A DNA stretch of 57,205 nt, from NCBI GenBank assembly GCA_001887945.1, contig LDOQ01000232.1, forward strand, positions 1 through 57,205. Direction: 5' to 3'. A model generated the notes under the pieces. It searched no databases. It was given only the letters and a program-made list of their open reading frames with translations, and was not told the origin of the DNA. Shown here piece by piece: positions 29,801 to 40,831 of the stretch. Made by a program: the position numbers and the translations under genes. The first letter of the stretch is position 1. The number at the start of each line of letters is the position of its first letter. This DNA is from Spraguea lophii. Its lineage: Eukaryota; Microsporidia; Spragueidae.

Positions 29801-30223
29801 TTATTTTTTATTTGAAAATATTGATCTAGATGTATTTAACAAAGTCAACAATTGTGAAAGTTCTTTTTTCAGATCATCATCACAACTACCTAATAATTCT
29901 CTTATCTTTTCAATAAAATATGATAACTCGACTTTAATTTTTTCTCTGTTCATGTTTTGACTTTTAAGATTTGATGATAGATTATCAATACGCATAGATA
30001 ATATATTTGCCACATCGGGATTTCTTTCACGAATTTTTACATTAATATTTCTAGCATGTGAAAGTGCCATAATCAGTTCGGTATTATTTGTTTCATTTGC
30101 GACATTATCTGCGATATCTTCTGTTTCAGTATTTATTGTACTGTAGAATATAAAAAGTAGCATAGATATAAAAAGCATACCTATGATGGTATAACATACA
30201 AAAAAGAAAGTTTTCATATACAT
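29801..30223 (-). CDS. Single-pass signal-anchored protein
   Basis: The protein is 140 aa (138 if Met3 is the start). The N-terminus holds one strong hydrophobic helix (FFFVCYTIIGMLFISMLLFI, about 6-26) that could be a signal anchor or uncleaved signal. A helical, charged domain of about 105 residues follows, with heptad-like repeats (IREL, LKKELSQLLTLL) suggestive of a coiled coil. There are two asparagine sequons (NET, NNT region). No family is recognised. It runs in the same direction as the Lys-rich secreted protein and lies about 110 bases upstream of it. There is no CCC motif. Confidence 0.65.
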   Translation of the reverse strand: MYMKTFFFVCYTIIGMLFISMLLFIFYSTINTETEDIADNVANETNNTELIMALSHARNINVKIRERNPDVANILSMRIDNLSSNLKSQNMNREKIKVELSYFIEKIRELLGSCDDDLKKELSQLLTLLNTSRSIFSNKK

Positions 30224-30460
30224 ATTTTGATTTTTCTGTTTTAAAAAAATTCTCCTTTTTCGAAAGTAAGATATTGATTGGGAGAAAATAAATCAAAACC
30301 ATTCAATCAAAATACAATAGAATAGAATTCTAAAAAAATTGTATCATTGTGAAAATGAAGAATTGATAACAATTTAATAAAATAAACTGATTGATTCTTA
30401 AAAAAACAATAGAATGTTTTAAAAGGATCTTTACAAATAAACCCATTAAAATTTTAGTAT

Positions 30461-30629
30461 TTTTTAATAAAACTTTTATTTATGGAAGTCTCCTAAACGT
30501 CTGCGGCCTACCGTGATCTATGACATTTAATTCCTAAAGCACATTTAAACGTGTATTACCCGGGTTTTCGGTATATACGCATTAATCTCATCTTACCTTG
30601 TGCTCCAGAATGTTGAGATTTTGTGTACT
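30461..30629 (-). repeat. 5'-truncated SINE copy (f)
   Basis: On the minus strand this covers only the 3' third of the SINE, from the CCAGAATGTTGAGATTTTG block to the A-rich tail (ATAAATAAAAGTTTT). It is still well conserved (TCTGCGGCCTACCGTGATCT; TATACGCATTAATCTCATCT). It is flanked by AAATTTTAGTAT (30449-30460) and AAATTTTTGTAT (30630-30641), which differ at one position and look like a target-site duplication. The flanks 30224-30448 and 30642-30842 hold nothing else recognisable. Confidence 0.75.
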
Positions 30630-30842
30630 AAATTTTTGTATAATAATAATTCTTTTTTGAGATAATGTAAGAAATGTATAAATGTATTAAATTTAGGTTA
30701 ATATGTATTTAATAAATGTTTAAATATCCAACAGGATATGATGACCACTCATCTAAGGAAACTTTAATGATAATTAAAATTTTATAACTTAAAACAGATA
30801 TCTTTTAATTTATAAAATAAAAATAACGCTTTAATTTCTATT

Positions 30843-32699
30843 CTAATATGAAGGTGTTCTAAACTTTCCTTGTCTTACTCCTAAAGCTATAATCCATTTT
30901 AAAAAATTTGTTATTTCCTTTACTCTATAAAAATATATAGCATCGTTATGCTGTAGAGCAAATTCAAGAACAGGTAATGTAATTTTTGTTATTCCATTGA
31001 TACTATTTAAATAAATATCAAATTCTCCACATGTTTCTTTAATATCATGTATTTCATGTGTAATTTCTATAAGATCATCCTCAGGTCTTAAACATACCAA
31101 TAACATCCTAGATATAATATTTTTTCGTAAAGTATCGTTTTTTACCAGAAATAATCTACATTCTAAAATATTCAAAATATATTTCTTTGTATAAAAAAAT
31201 TCAGGACTCTCTTCCAAATATAAATCATAATTTTGTTGTATAGGTCTTCTATCGTTACTTGATCTCAATTTACTACCATTATAACAGATGAAATTGTTGC
31301 CTCTCAATTGAAAATAATTATCTTGATATTTGTTGTTTCCTCCTCTTTTTTCTATTTTCCCTATTAAAATAGAAGTGCGTAAATCATTGATTTTATAACA
31401 ATCTTCAATGTTCATTTGTGTATTTTGCGAATCGATTATGAATTTTTTAGTATTAGGTGTTTCTATTTTTAAGCATTCTCTTTTATTCAATCTTTCTTTT
31501 GTTTCATAAAATAATGACAAATTATTACTTTTTTCGCTTTCTTCTTGCAATTCTATCGTGTTTATACATTCTGTAGATATTTTTCCTATATGTGAAGAAT
31601 CTTCAAGATGGAACCGATTTACTTTCATTTGAATTTTATTCTGGCTAAGAATTCTATTTCTCAAATTATCATTAGAGCTTGCGAAAATATAGTCTTTATC
31701 ATTCATATCGTTTTTAATAATTTTAAATTCTCCCATTTCCTCTTCGTATTCATTTATTATATTATCACTATCCTCATTATCTAAATAATCAGATGATGCA
31801 TTAGGTCTTATAGCTATACTCTCTCCTGAATCTTCTTCTATTTGCGTTGAGAAACTATCATGTTCGTAACCTAACTCTTTTAAATCATTTACTAGTTTAA
31901 GTGTTTGGAATTGCTCTTTTATTTTGTTTATAATAGAGCTTGATAGTTCATTACTTTCATTATCACATATTTCATGAGATTCAAACATTTCGGACTTATA
32001 AATTTCATCTGACGAACCAGAGTATTTTGGAAAATCTACATCATCTTTCGAGGATGATTCGGTTGTTTCAATAATGACTTCAACAAGTGAAGCTTCTTTT
32101 AAAAATTCATCTTTTTTATGTTCTTTATTATCTATTGTTTTCTTTATTGCGATTTTAATGCTATCTTCTTCATTTTCTTGCAAATATTCTATGTTTGTTC
32201 TGAAATTTTCAATCACGTTGGTTGTATGATCAACAGTAGAATTGGAAATCTCTACAAAACCTTTACTTTCCGATTCTTCCTTTTCTATAGTTTTGCAATT
32301 ATTTTCAACATAAACATCTTCATTCTGATTAATCTCTTTATTTTTTTCACTATTTTTATCTTCTTTCTCGTCTTCATTATTAGGATTGTCATACATTTGG
32401 TAAACTTTTTCTTTTATATTTTCATCTTTATCATCTTCTTTTTTTCCTGATAGACAATTTTTAGAATCTTTCATATTACACATACTACAACCTAATCTAT
32501 CATATCGATTCCTCAAATATGACGGATCGATCTTTCTTATCTCATTTTTCGTATTATTATCCATTATCTCTTCTATATAATCAATCTCATCATATCCACA
32601 ATTACATATCAACCTTTCATCAGCCGAACGTATAAAATTTTCATCTATTATTACATTTAAGTTTAAGTTAGTGTCACTAACACATTCTTTTCTCACCAT
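30843..32699 (-). CDS. PH-like domain protein
   Basis: A 618-aa acidic protein. Residues about 1-430 are largely unstructured and rich in Glu, Asp, Asn, Ser and Lys. A cysteine cluster near the N-terminus (ICNCGYDE; LGCSMCNMKDSKNC, about residues 31-83) could bind metal or form a small fold. The C-terminal part, about 440-612, looks like a pleckstrin-homology domain. It starts with strands IGKIEKRGGNNKYQDNYFQL and RGNNFICYNGSKL and ends with a helix carrying the conserved tryptophan (FLKWIIALGVRQG). A role in membrane or phosphoinositide binding is inferred from that domain only. It is a single gene, transcribed in the same direction as the TLDc gene, with no CCC at its ATG. Confidence 0.7.
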   Translation of the reverse strand: MVRKECVSDTNLNLNVIIDENFIRSADERLICNCGYDEIDYIEEIMDNNTKNEIRKIDPSYLRNRYDRLGCSMCNMKDSKNCLSGKKEDDKDENIKEKVYQMYDNPNNEDEKEDKNSEKNKEINQNEDVYVENNCKTIEKEESESKGFVEISNSTVDHTTNVIENFRTNIEYLQENEEDSIKIAIKKTIDNKEHKKDEFLKEASLVEVIIETTESSSKDDVDFPKYSGSSDEIYKSEMFESHEICDNESNELSSSIINKIKEQFQTLKLVNDLKELGYEHDSFSTQIEEDSGESIAIRPNASSDYLDNEDSDNIINEYEEEMGEFKIIKNDMNDKDYIFASSNDNLRNRILSQNKIQMKVNRFHLEDSSHIGKISTECINTIELQEESEKSNNLSLFYETKERLNKRECLKIETPNTKKFIIDSQNTQMNIEDCYKINDLRTSILIGKIEKRGGNNKYQDNYFQLRGNNFICYNGSKLRSSNDRRPIQQNYDLYLEESPEFFYTKKYILNILECRLFLVKNDTLRKNIISRMLLVCLRPEDDLIEITHEIHDIKETCGEFDIYLNSINGITKITLPVLEFALQHNDAIYFYRVKEITNFLKWIIALGVRQGKFRTPSY

Positions 32700-32858
32700 A
32701 ATAAAAGAATGGAGTTATTGAATTTATAAAACCTCCTTTTATAATTAAGAATTCAATTGGTAATAAAAATATCATAAAATTTTAATTGAAGAAGTAAAAC
32801 GATTTGCGGATATTTTAAAATAGTCTCCTTAAAATTTTTTTTATCAACATACCTTTAT

Positions 32859-33488
32859 TTATAAACTAATTGACCATATTTCAACTGTATTAATCTTAAA
32901 ATAATTATCAGATGTTAAAAGTTCGTTATTAAATGTTGTAACACTGTTTGTTTCGCCAGATAACATGTTAGAATTGAACAACAATCCATATGAACTATCA
33001 TCACATCCAAATGCTAAATAATCTTTTTCACAAATACAAAAATAAGGATCAATACCAGTATAAGAGAATTTTGTGATAGATCTTTTTGAATCTATATCAT
33101 TAATTTTAAAAAGAAAAGCATTCCGCTCATGTGTTGTTACTTTTTTTAAAGATATTTTACCATTGTAATAGACACCAAATTTCTTGTTATCATCATCTTT
33201 ACATATAATAACATAAGGTGGAGCAAATTGTTTTACATTATCATATAATGTTCTTAAACTGAATCCATGCTCCGTGGTTGAATATGCAAGATTCCAGCTT
33301 TCTGAAATTCTATAACCCATTGGTAACGCAGTCATAACTGATTGCAATGTATTTTTACATAATATACTTTTATCATATTTTTTCTCATCGTATAATAGTT
33401 TGAATCCCCGTGTTATATCGTAATCGTTATTCGTATAAATTACAGGTTTCCTAAGTGGTTTATCTGTACTCCAACTAATACAACCCAT
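32859..33488 (-). CDS. TLDc-domain protein
   Basis: The 209-aa protein is almost entirely one TLDc domain, the fold of OXR1, NCOA7, TBC1D24 and Rtc5. The visible signature is LPMGYRISESWNLAYSTTEH, then FSLRTLYDNV, VIICKDDDNKKFGVYYN, FSYTGIDPYFCICEKDYLAF and GLLFNSNMLSG, with EIWSI at the C-terminus. In yeast and mammals TLDc proteins bind the V-ATPase and protect against oxidative stress. A V-ATPase-related role here is inference. The N-terminus starts MGCISW; glycine at position 2 followed by cysteine could be acylated. On the coding strand a GGG run lies about 20 bases upstream of the ATG. Confidence 0.85.
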   Translation of the reverse strand: MGCISWSTDKPLRKPVIYTNNDYDITRGFKLLYDEKKYDKSILCKNTLQSVMTALPMGYRISESWNLAYSTTEHGFSLRTLYDNVKQFAPPYVIICKDDDNKKFGVYYNGKISLKKVTTHERNAFLFKINDIDSKRSITKFSYTGIDPYFCICEKDYLAFGCDDSSYGLLFNSNMLSGETNSVTTFNNELLTSDNYFKINTVEIWSISL

Positions 33489-34168
33489 GTATTTTGCGTA
33501 AATTCCCTATTTGTTTAGAAAGATTATGATAAACTATTTTTGGCATTTATTTTTTAAAGCTCTAAAAATCATTTGTTAAAACTTTTTTAAAAACCCAATT
33601 ATGTTTTTCGAATGATTTTGTTGGTTATTCACCGAATATAAAATGTTTTAATTTATCAATAAAATTATATTATTTGATGATATTATGTATTATGGATATT
33701 AAATATTTATTTTATTGATTATGATGTAAATATATCACATTTAACTAAATATTTTTTTAAATATATAAATTATAATTGATACAATAAATTTACCATTTAT
33801 AGCAAACAAAAAATTATTTATTTTTTAAAAATATTACGTAAAATATTCTATAAAAATTAATCTTTATAAAAATAAAATATTAAACTACATTATTGATAAT
33901 TAAAATAAAATATATTACGGATATAGAACACATCAAATATAGTAAGTCTGAAAATTACTATAAGCTATTATTTTAAGGATAAAATATCTTTATAAGATTT
34001 ACGTATATGCTATAAAAAACAATAATTATATTATTAAATAATATGAGAAAGTGAGGTAAACTATCGATATTAATTTATTTCTTGCGAATATAAATAAATA
34101 AATTATACCATTTTTTAAAATATCTTATAAAACAATGAAAATGTTTTTATTAGAGTAATAAATAAAAT
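33489..34168. other. AT-rich spacer
   Basis: I see no gene, repeat or RNA between the TLDc and GATA genes. Confidence 0.4.
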
Positions 34169-35425
34169 TTATTGAGTTTTCTTTGCCTTTTTAGGGGTTT
34201 TGACTCGTGCCCTTTGATTATATTTTATTTTAATTCTTGTTGGTCTAGGCAATCCTTTCTTTTTAAAATACAGACCACAAGCATTACAGACTTTTATTCC
34301 ATTAGCTCTTCTCCAAAATGTTGTATGGTCTATACCACACATTCCACAAAATTTAAAATTTTTCGGTGTCTTCCTTTTCCCATTAACTTGTACCGGCTTG
34401 GTTGAAAATGTTTTCCTTGGATCGCACACAGGCTCTACCGCTTCTTCTTGGAGAGTATCATAGTAAAATTGGTTATTATATATTTTATTCATAGGAGCTG
34501 AATGTTTATTTCCTTGAAGTTTTAAATCACTAGTATGTGTTGGATTTACATATGAATCTGGGGAATAATAGAACTCAACATCAGCTACATTTCGATAATT
34601 ATAAGGTTGGTATCTACTTTGATAATAAGCAGTATAAGCTATATCTTTTGGTACTACGACCGCATTCTCCGGTTTCTCCTTTATTTTTTTGGGTCTTCCA
34701 ACTTTTCTTTTGATAGGCTTTTCATTCGAGGTTTCTGATTTTTTCTTATTAGTTTTATTTTTTTCATCCAATTTCGATTTCTTGTTGTTAATATCTTCAC
34801 TTGGAATAGATTTCTCACAAAATTGTTTGGTTAATGTTTCAAAGTACATTTTACTATTTCCCAATTCTTCATTATTTGGCAATTTAACACCTAATACTTT
34901 CGATTCTAATTGGGTTGATCTCATTTCATTATGATTATTAAAATCATAAGGATTTTCTTTTTTCATATAATCGTTAAAGTGATATGGTTTTGTATCATAA
35001 ATAATATTTTTATTGATTTTCCGATGTTGATTTTCATTGAAATAGATTGTTTCTTTCTCGACCTTTTCTGGTAGAATATATTTAAAATCCCGTCTAAATT
35101 TTTGAGATCTATGTTTTTCATATACAAAGTCATTATCACGATTAAAATCAGCACCTTTATTCATTATATTTTCTTCTACTGAGAATGCAGGATAATCGTG
35201 TATTTCTTCTTCCTTGATTGCGTATTTTCTCCATTCTCTATTTTCCATCCTATGAACATATATATCATCGTAGAAAAACCCATCATCATAATCATTTGTA
35301 TTCGTATACGTACCATTATTTGCTTCTATTGAAAAATCTTGATTTACTTTATTTTCATTTTCTTTATTTCTTATTTCATTTTTTTTGAGAAGCGGATTTA
35401 TGAAACTATGCATTTCGTTCTCCAT
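34169..35425 (-). CDS. GATA-type zinc-finger protein
   Basis: A 418-aa probable transcription factor. One GATA finger is near the C-terminus, with cysteines at 360, 363, 380 and 383 (CGMC ... CNACGLYFKKKG), the TTFWRR stretch that corresponds to TPLWRR, and a basic tail (RPTRIKIKYNQRARVKTPKK) as in fungal GATA factors. The loop between the cysteine pairs has 16 residues, against 17-18 in typical GATA fingers. An AT-hook-like KRKVGRPKKIKEKP lies near residue 241. The rest is disordered, rich in Asn, Tyr, Lys and Glu. It probably binds GATA-like DNA sites in the nucleus; targets are unknown. GCCATT precedes the ATG, so there is only a weak C motif. Confidence 0.85.
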   Translation of the reverse strand: MENEMHSFINPLLKKNEIRNKENENKVNQDFSIEANNGTYTNTNDYDDGFFYDDIYVHRMENREWRKYAIKEEEIHDYPAFSVEENIMNKGADFNRDNDFVYEKHRSQKFRRDFKYILPEKVEKETIYFNENQHRKINKNIIYDTKPYHFNDYMKKENPYDFNNHNEMRSTQLESKVLGVKLPNNEELGNSKMYFETLTKQFCEKSIPSEDINNKKSKLDEKNKTNKKKSETSNEKPIKRKVGRPKKIKEKPENAVVVPKDIAYTAYYQSRYQPYNYRNVADVEFYYSPDSYVNPTHTSDLKLQGNKHSAPMNKIYNNQFYYDTLQEEAVEPVCDPRKTFSTKPVQVNGKRKTPKNFKFCGMCGIDHTTFWRRANGIKVCNACGLYFKKKGLPRPTRIKIKYNQRARVKTPKKAKKTQ

Positions 35426-36369
35426 AATGGCTTATAAATGAATCACATTTATAATGATTTTTTTATTGATAACAATTTTTAAAAAATTAAAAAAGATCGA
35501 ATTTTAGAATATGAAAAATGAACATATAATAGATACGATTTTGCATACAGGAGAAAATATATTTATGTAATAGTTACTTAAAGAATATATAGTGATTTTT
35601 GTATATAAAATATTTTTTATTTTTGAAATATGACAAAATTATAAAAAAAAGAATTAAAAAAATAGGAGAAGAAAAAATCAAATAATATCTCTTGTTAAAA
35701 TAAAATATATTTTAATATAAAATCGAAAATTAAAATATTCCAAGATCTTATATTTTTTAAATTAAAATATATATTCAAGAAATATTAACAAATTTTTTTT
35801 TGAAATCCTTTGTTGTTTACAGAATGGCTTCAGAACTAAATAACAGAATGGATAAATTCAGCAAAAAGAACGGTGAACCAGGAAGGACAATCACTTACAT
35901 ATTATCAACTAATAATATATGCTTTCTCATTTATTTTTAACAATTTTCCATTTATTTTAAAATAAAATAAAAAAAATATTTTTTTTGACATGTATTTTTT
36001 GAGATTCATTTTTAAATAATTTCTAATTCATTTCAATAAAAAAACATTACCATGCTCGCTTAAAGCCAAGCTAATAAACACAGTGGTGTTATAACAATTT
36101 TATTTGACTTGCCAGCGTTATAAAATCTATTATGTTAAAAATATATTTTTTAAAAAAAATTTCTTTATATATTTTAGAAAATTAAATTTCAATCATGTGT
36201 CATTTTAAATATCTATCCAAACATTTCAATTTATTATCAAATGCAACATTGTTCTATTCTGTAAATATATATCAATAACATCGATAAAACTATAGTTTTA
36301 AGCAATTAAAAAAAGATTTTGTTTAAAAATGAAAAAAAGATCTAGACTTAAAATTTGAGTATTTAACCA
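35426..36369. other. AT-rich spacer, one 38-codon frame
   Basis: A 38-codon frame at 35824-35940 (MASELNNRMDKFSKKNGEPG...) has less AT-biased codons than its surroundings but no CCC motif and no recognisable family. Nothing else is supported. Confidence 0.35.
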
Positions 36370-36765
36370 TAAGAGTTTATTTATTATCAGTGCTCGAAAA
36401 GAAACCATAAATTATTAGAGGAAGAGTAAAGAAATTTTCATTCGAACCAATTTTTGAGGCTAAAATTTATTCAAAAAATTTATGATATATTTCTATGAAT
36501 AATTCTTTTTCTAGAATATCTTTTATTAAAGATTTTTCAATATAAAGAAGTAATAAAAAATTCATCCTATCTTGACTTTGACTGTCCTCGGCGAGTTGTT
36601 TATAATTTTCTTTCCATTGAATTAGAAGAGATTGAAAAAGTTAAAAGGAATAGGTATGGATATTCATCCTCTCCAAAATTATCAAGAAAATTTAAATCGC
36701 TCAACATGTCCATTGTTTTGGAAACAGCTTTATATATTAATTTTTTGACATCAGTATATAGATAT
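36370..36765 (-). pseudogene. Decayed protein gene, unidentified
   Basis: On the minus strand one frame is protein-like from about 36765 to 36600 (contains AVSKTMDMLSDLNFLDNFGE). Near 36625 the sense continues in another frame (contains QWKENYKQLAEDSQSQDRM and IEKSLIKDILEKELFIEI) to a TAA at about 36468, beyond which it stays open to about 36380. One frameshift and one or more stops break it. There is no start codon context. The family is not recognised. The surrounding 36766-37916 is AT-rich and may contain more remnants that I cannot support. Confidence 0.45.
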
Positions 36766-37916
36766 TAGCTAAATTTTCTAAAATATAATCTAGCTAAAAA
36801 CTTACAAATATAAATTTTTCATAATTTCAAAAACTATATTACCTGGTAAAAAAAGTAAGTTTTAAAGATTTTTTTGACAATTTTATATGGATAATATTAA
36901 GAAAGGAGTTCTCTTGAATTTTCAAAAAAATATAAATGTTTCAAATAAGTCGTTTCTTTTTTAGGTTGGTTTATTTAGAATTATTATGAATAAAAAAAGA
37001 AGAGAAAATTTTTGACAAAATTGGAGAGCTTGGAATAATGCATCAAAATAACAGCTCAAAATATTTAATAAAGTTTGTTTTTAGAAAAACCAATAAAGAT
37101 ATATTTTAAAAAACAATTGAATATATTAATAAAGTTTATTCAATATAACAAATGTTTTCACATACAAGAATCTTTTCTAAACTTCATTTTAAAAGGGCAT
37201 TAGCGAATACCTTTTAACCCCAAGATTATATTTTAAAAGCGATAGAAAAATACATTAAAATTCAAACATTACAAACTAAATTGGGTTTGAATAATATTAT
37301 AATACATTATTCTTCTAAATCAAAATTATTCCTCAATGGACATAATATAGAAATTCGATATATCCTATTTTATTTATCAGAAATAAATATTATAATTAGC
37401 TACATTAGTAATTAGGATAATTATATTTCTTGTTTTTAACCCAAATAATAGGAATAATTAAAGATTTGCATCGGAAAAAAATACAGACAATGGTTTAGAT
37501 TGTCAATATATAATTTTTTTGAAAATAATTACCATGTGTAAATATAATTTCATTAAATATATTTTTTATTGAAATGTGTAGAAAAGTCTTTTTAATATCG
37601 AATTTCTTAAATAGCATGGTTTAAATATATTCAAAACGTTTTATCTGTTACGATACACTATGATATTAGATTGTCAAATTTTTTAAAATACAAGTACAGT
37701 AACTGCTATCATTATATATATTAACTTCATTTTACATTAGACTCGATTTTTCTTTAAGTTTACATATTTTTTAATTTCCAAGATAAATATTAAAATGTCA
37801 TTTTCTTTGAAAATATTTGTTTATATTCTCGTTTCTTCTTTTATTTACATAAATATAATTTATAAAAATAACAAAAAGTTTGGTGGTTAAAATTAATAAT
37901 TTATTCAACTTTTAAT

Positions 37917-39677
37917 TTATTTTTTTTCTTTTTTCAAAGAACTTTTCTTTTTTTTATTTTTAGATACTTTTTCTTCTCCTTCAGATATGTCTTTTTTAAC
38001 ATCTTTTTCCCCATCTATTGTTTTAGATTTCTTATCTTTTTTCATTTTCTTCTTAGAAGATTCAAGATTATCTGTATCGTTTTTTATATTAGAATCTTTC
38101 TCTTCCTCATGTGCTCTTTTTTTCTTCTTTGGCTTTTCAATAGATTCTTTATCCGAAACAATATTGGATTTTTCGGTATTAACAAGTTTTTTATCAGTAT
38201 CGGATTTTTTATATTTACTCTTCTGTTTTTCTTTAGATTCTGATTTATTTTTTAAGCTGTCATCATGTAAATCCTTATCTTCGTTTTTTGACTTTTTTTC
38301 TTGAATTTCATCTTTTTTATTTTCAGTATGTTTTCTTTTACGTTTATCTTTTGGTTTCTTGGTACTTTCAGTTGGAATAGAATCACTTGTATCTTTCTTC
38401 TTCTGTTTATTTTTTTTCTTTTCAACATTACCGGTTTTATCTTCTTTGATATTTTTTAATTCCCTAAAAACTTTTTCAAGAACATCATCAGTTCTTTCTA
38501 TTTCCTCTCCTGTTTTAAAAGAAACTATTTTCTTTTCTACTAAATCCTTCAAGGCCTTTCCATATTCATTTGTTCTTAAATCTCCAAAACTATCGATCCT
38601 ACTAGCAATAGAACATTTAGAAGCCAAAAATCTACACAATCTTGCTCTGAATTTTCTTTCAGCCCTTTGAACACAGCTAGTATTAAATATTGAACCATAT
38701 TTAGGTGTACTACTTTTCATTTTCAATGCTCTAAAAAGTGCCTTCTCTGCACCTAACACCTGAAGAGTGGAAGATGGGCATTTACTTAAATTTAATAATC
38801 CACCAGCTTTTTCAATCAATTGAGCAGCCATTTTATCTCCCAAAAGTTCTGATAAATTTGGAGCAACCACGGTTATTTTATTATGAAGATAATCTTCCAT
38901 ATCTTTTTTTATTTTGATTTTTTCATCTATAACATCAATTAACCTTTTTAAATTAATTTTATCAATTCCTGATATTTCACTTCCTATCGTATTTTCAAAA
39001 TTATATTTTATTTCCTGAAATTTATCTTCACCAAAGATTTTCAAATCTTCCAATTTAAAATCAGTACTCTCCATAATTTTAATAGCTTTAATAAAATTAC
39101 TAATTTCTGGAAGAACAGTTAAAAGTTCTGGAAAGACCCACCCGTATATTTCCTTTGCTTTCATAGAATATAAATTTATATCTTTATCCAATTGTTCTAT
39201 TGTCAAAAAAGATTGAATAACAAAATTATCTTCTCTACTAATATTATATTCTATTTTAGATTTTGATACCTGATGAGATAATGCCAATCTAAACTGATGC
39301 ACATCCTCTTTTGACACTTTAAATAATTTTGACTGATTTTTTCTTATTCCCCTCATAATCTGCGGACTATTTTTTACTTTATACCCCAATTCTTTTAATT
39401 TATAAGATAAACTCTTATCACAATATATAATCTTAACATCATTTCCTTCTAAAAATGAATTTAATTCTTCTGGTATTTCACCATTAGCTATTTTCTGTAA
39501 ACTTTCAAGTGCTATTTTTACATCATCAAATCTATAAAATGATTTTAGCTTAACCACTTGAACCAATTTTGCAAATTCTTCATATTCACTTCCAACAATA
39601 TCAGAGCCTATATTTTCTGGCTCCGAAATAACAAATAATCCATATCCCATTGAATGTTCAAAAAGTAAATGTTCCAT
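37917..39677 (-). CDS. NOP56: Nop56, box C/D snoRNP core protein
   Basis: Nop56 is a core protein of nucleolar box C/D snoRNPs, which guide 2'-O-methylation of rRNA and U3-dependent processing. The 586-aa protein shows the NOP5NT domain (MEHLLFEHSMGYGLF, residues 1-15, onward to about 70), a coiled-coil and NOSIC region (about 160-230), and the Nop RNP-binding domain (about 240-400). The Nop domain includes VVAPNLSELLGDKMAAQLIE, LSKCPSSTLQVLGAEKALF, TPKYGSIF and FLASKCSIASRID. The LLFE...GY start and the SKCPSST variant identify Nop56 rather than Nop58. The tail from about 415 consists of KKK/E-rich repeats, typical of nucleolar Nop56/58. CCC at 39680-39682 lies three bases before the ATG. 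Confidence 0.95.
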   Translation of the reverse strand: MEHLLFEHSMGYGLFVISEPENIGSDIVGSEYEEFAKLVQVVKLKSFYRFDDVKIALESLQKIANGEIPEELNSFLEGNDVKIIYCDKSLSYKLKELGYKVKNSPQIMRGIRKNQSKLFKVSKEDVHQFRLALSHQVSKSKIEYNISREDNFVIQSFLTIEQLDKDINLYSMKAKEIYGWVFPELLTVLPEISNFIKAIKIMESTDFKLEDLKIFGEDKFQEIKYNFENTIGSEISGIDKINLKRLIDVIDEKIKIKKDMEDYLHNKITVVAPNLSELLGDKMAAQLIEKAGGLLNLSKCPSSTLQVLGAEKALFRALKMKSSTPKYGSIFNTSCVQRAERKFRARLCRFLASKCSIASRIDSFGDLRTNEYGKALKDLVEKKIVSFKTGEEIERTDDVLEKVFRELKNIKEDKTGNVEKKKNKQKKKDTSDSIPTESTKKPKDKRKRKHTENKKDEIQEKKSKNEDKDLHDDSLKNKSESKEKQKSKYKKSDTDKKLVNTEKSNIVSDKESIEKPKKKKRAHEEEKDSNIKNDTDNLESSKKKMKKDKKSKTIDGEKDVKKDISEGEEKVSKNKKKKSSLKKEKK

Positions 39678-40831
39678 GAGGGATAATTTATATTTTTTTG
39701 AAAAAAAATAAAATATTTTTATAAAATAGAATAAAAAGTTTTAAATATAAATAAATTTTAAAATCTATATACAATTAAATAATATACGTGTATTATATAC
39801 ATATGATTATTAACGATAATATGGATATGATTACATAAAGAATAAAATAATATTATTATATCAACAAAAATAAATTATTGAAAAAAGATGGTCAAGTAAT
39901 AACAATAAAATAATAATTTTATAATATTTTACTATAAAATAAATACGTATAAAAATACCAATAATTTACTAAATAAAATATTTTTTACATAAATCATAAA
40001 TACAATCAATAGTATAATTCAATTTTAAAGAAAATAAATAATTATATATAAATATTATTTATATCAAACAGTTATAAATTATAAAATATTTTAATATATG
40101 TTTTTATAATAAAGTATTTTTGAATTACAAATTATCCGAATGATAATATTCTGTAAATCATAGAAATAGGTAGATGAAAAGATTTTATATTTCTTTGGTA
40201 GAAAAAAATATTAAAGACAAAATATAAATTATTATGATACTTTGACATTCTGTTTCTATTCATAAAGTAAATCAAAAAAATATATTTTGTAATTAATGTA
40301 ATAATAAATAAGATTATCTTAACTTAAACTAATATCATGTAGGATATGTTTATATTCTTGATAATTTATGAATTTTACTTTTATATTATTAATTACTTTA
40401 AATTTCTCTTTATTTTCCCGCCAAAATAGGAGAAAATTTTTCACTAACATAATCATTGAATTTAAGTTAGTATATATATTGTAATTTTTTTATTTTCTTA
40501 TACTCTGATGGGAAACAAAGAGAGTTACATATTTTGTTGAGTATTAAACTTTAAAAAATATAAATAGTAAATATTGATGGTTTAAAGATAAAATAATGTT
40601 TAACAATATATTAAATATATGTATATACGTAAATATACATTTATATTTTCTATTGCGATATTACTTTTTAAAAAACATAACATTGAAATTTTTCTATCCT
40701 TGGATATTACTAACTTGATGTATTTTCTATTTCCATCTGAGAAGAAGAAATTTTTCATCTATTTATTACTGGGATTCTTTGTTATATTTCGATAAATAAA
40801 ATATTTTTATATTTAGGAACATTTAAATTTC
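39678..40831. other. Gene-free spacer
   Basis: About 1.15 kb of AT-rich DNA between NOP56 and the 3' end of MUS81. No reading frame, repeat or RNA gene is supported. Confidence 0.4.

Noticed and set aside
30735..30770. Box C/D snoRNA (ATGATGA present)
   Set aside because: A C-box-like string is there but no D box (CTGA) at a suitable distance and no flanking stem.
35824..35940. 38-aa gene with less AT-biased codons
   Set aside because: No CCC motif, no family, no signal peptide; too short to support.
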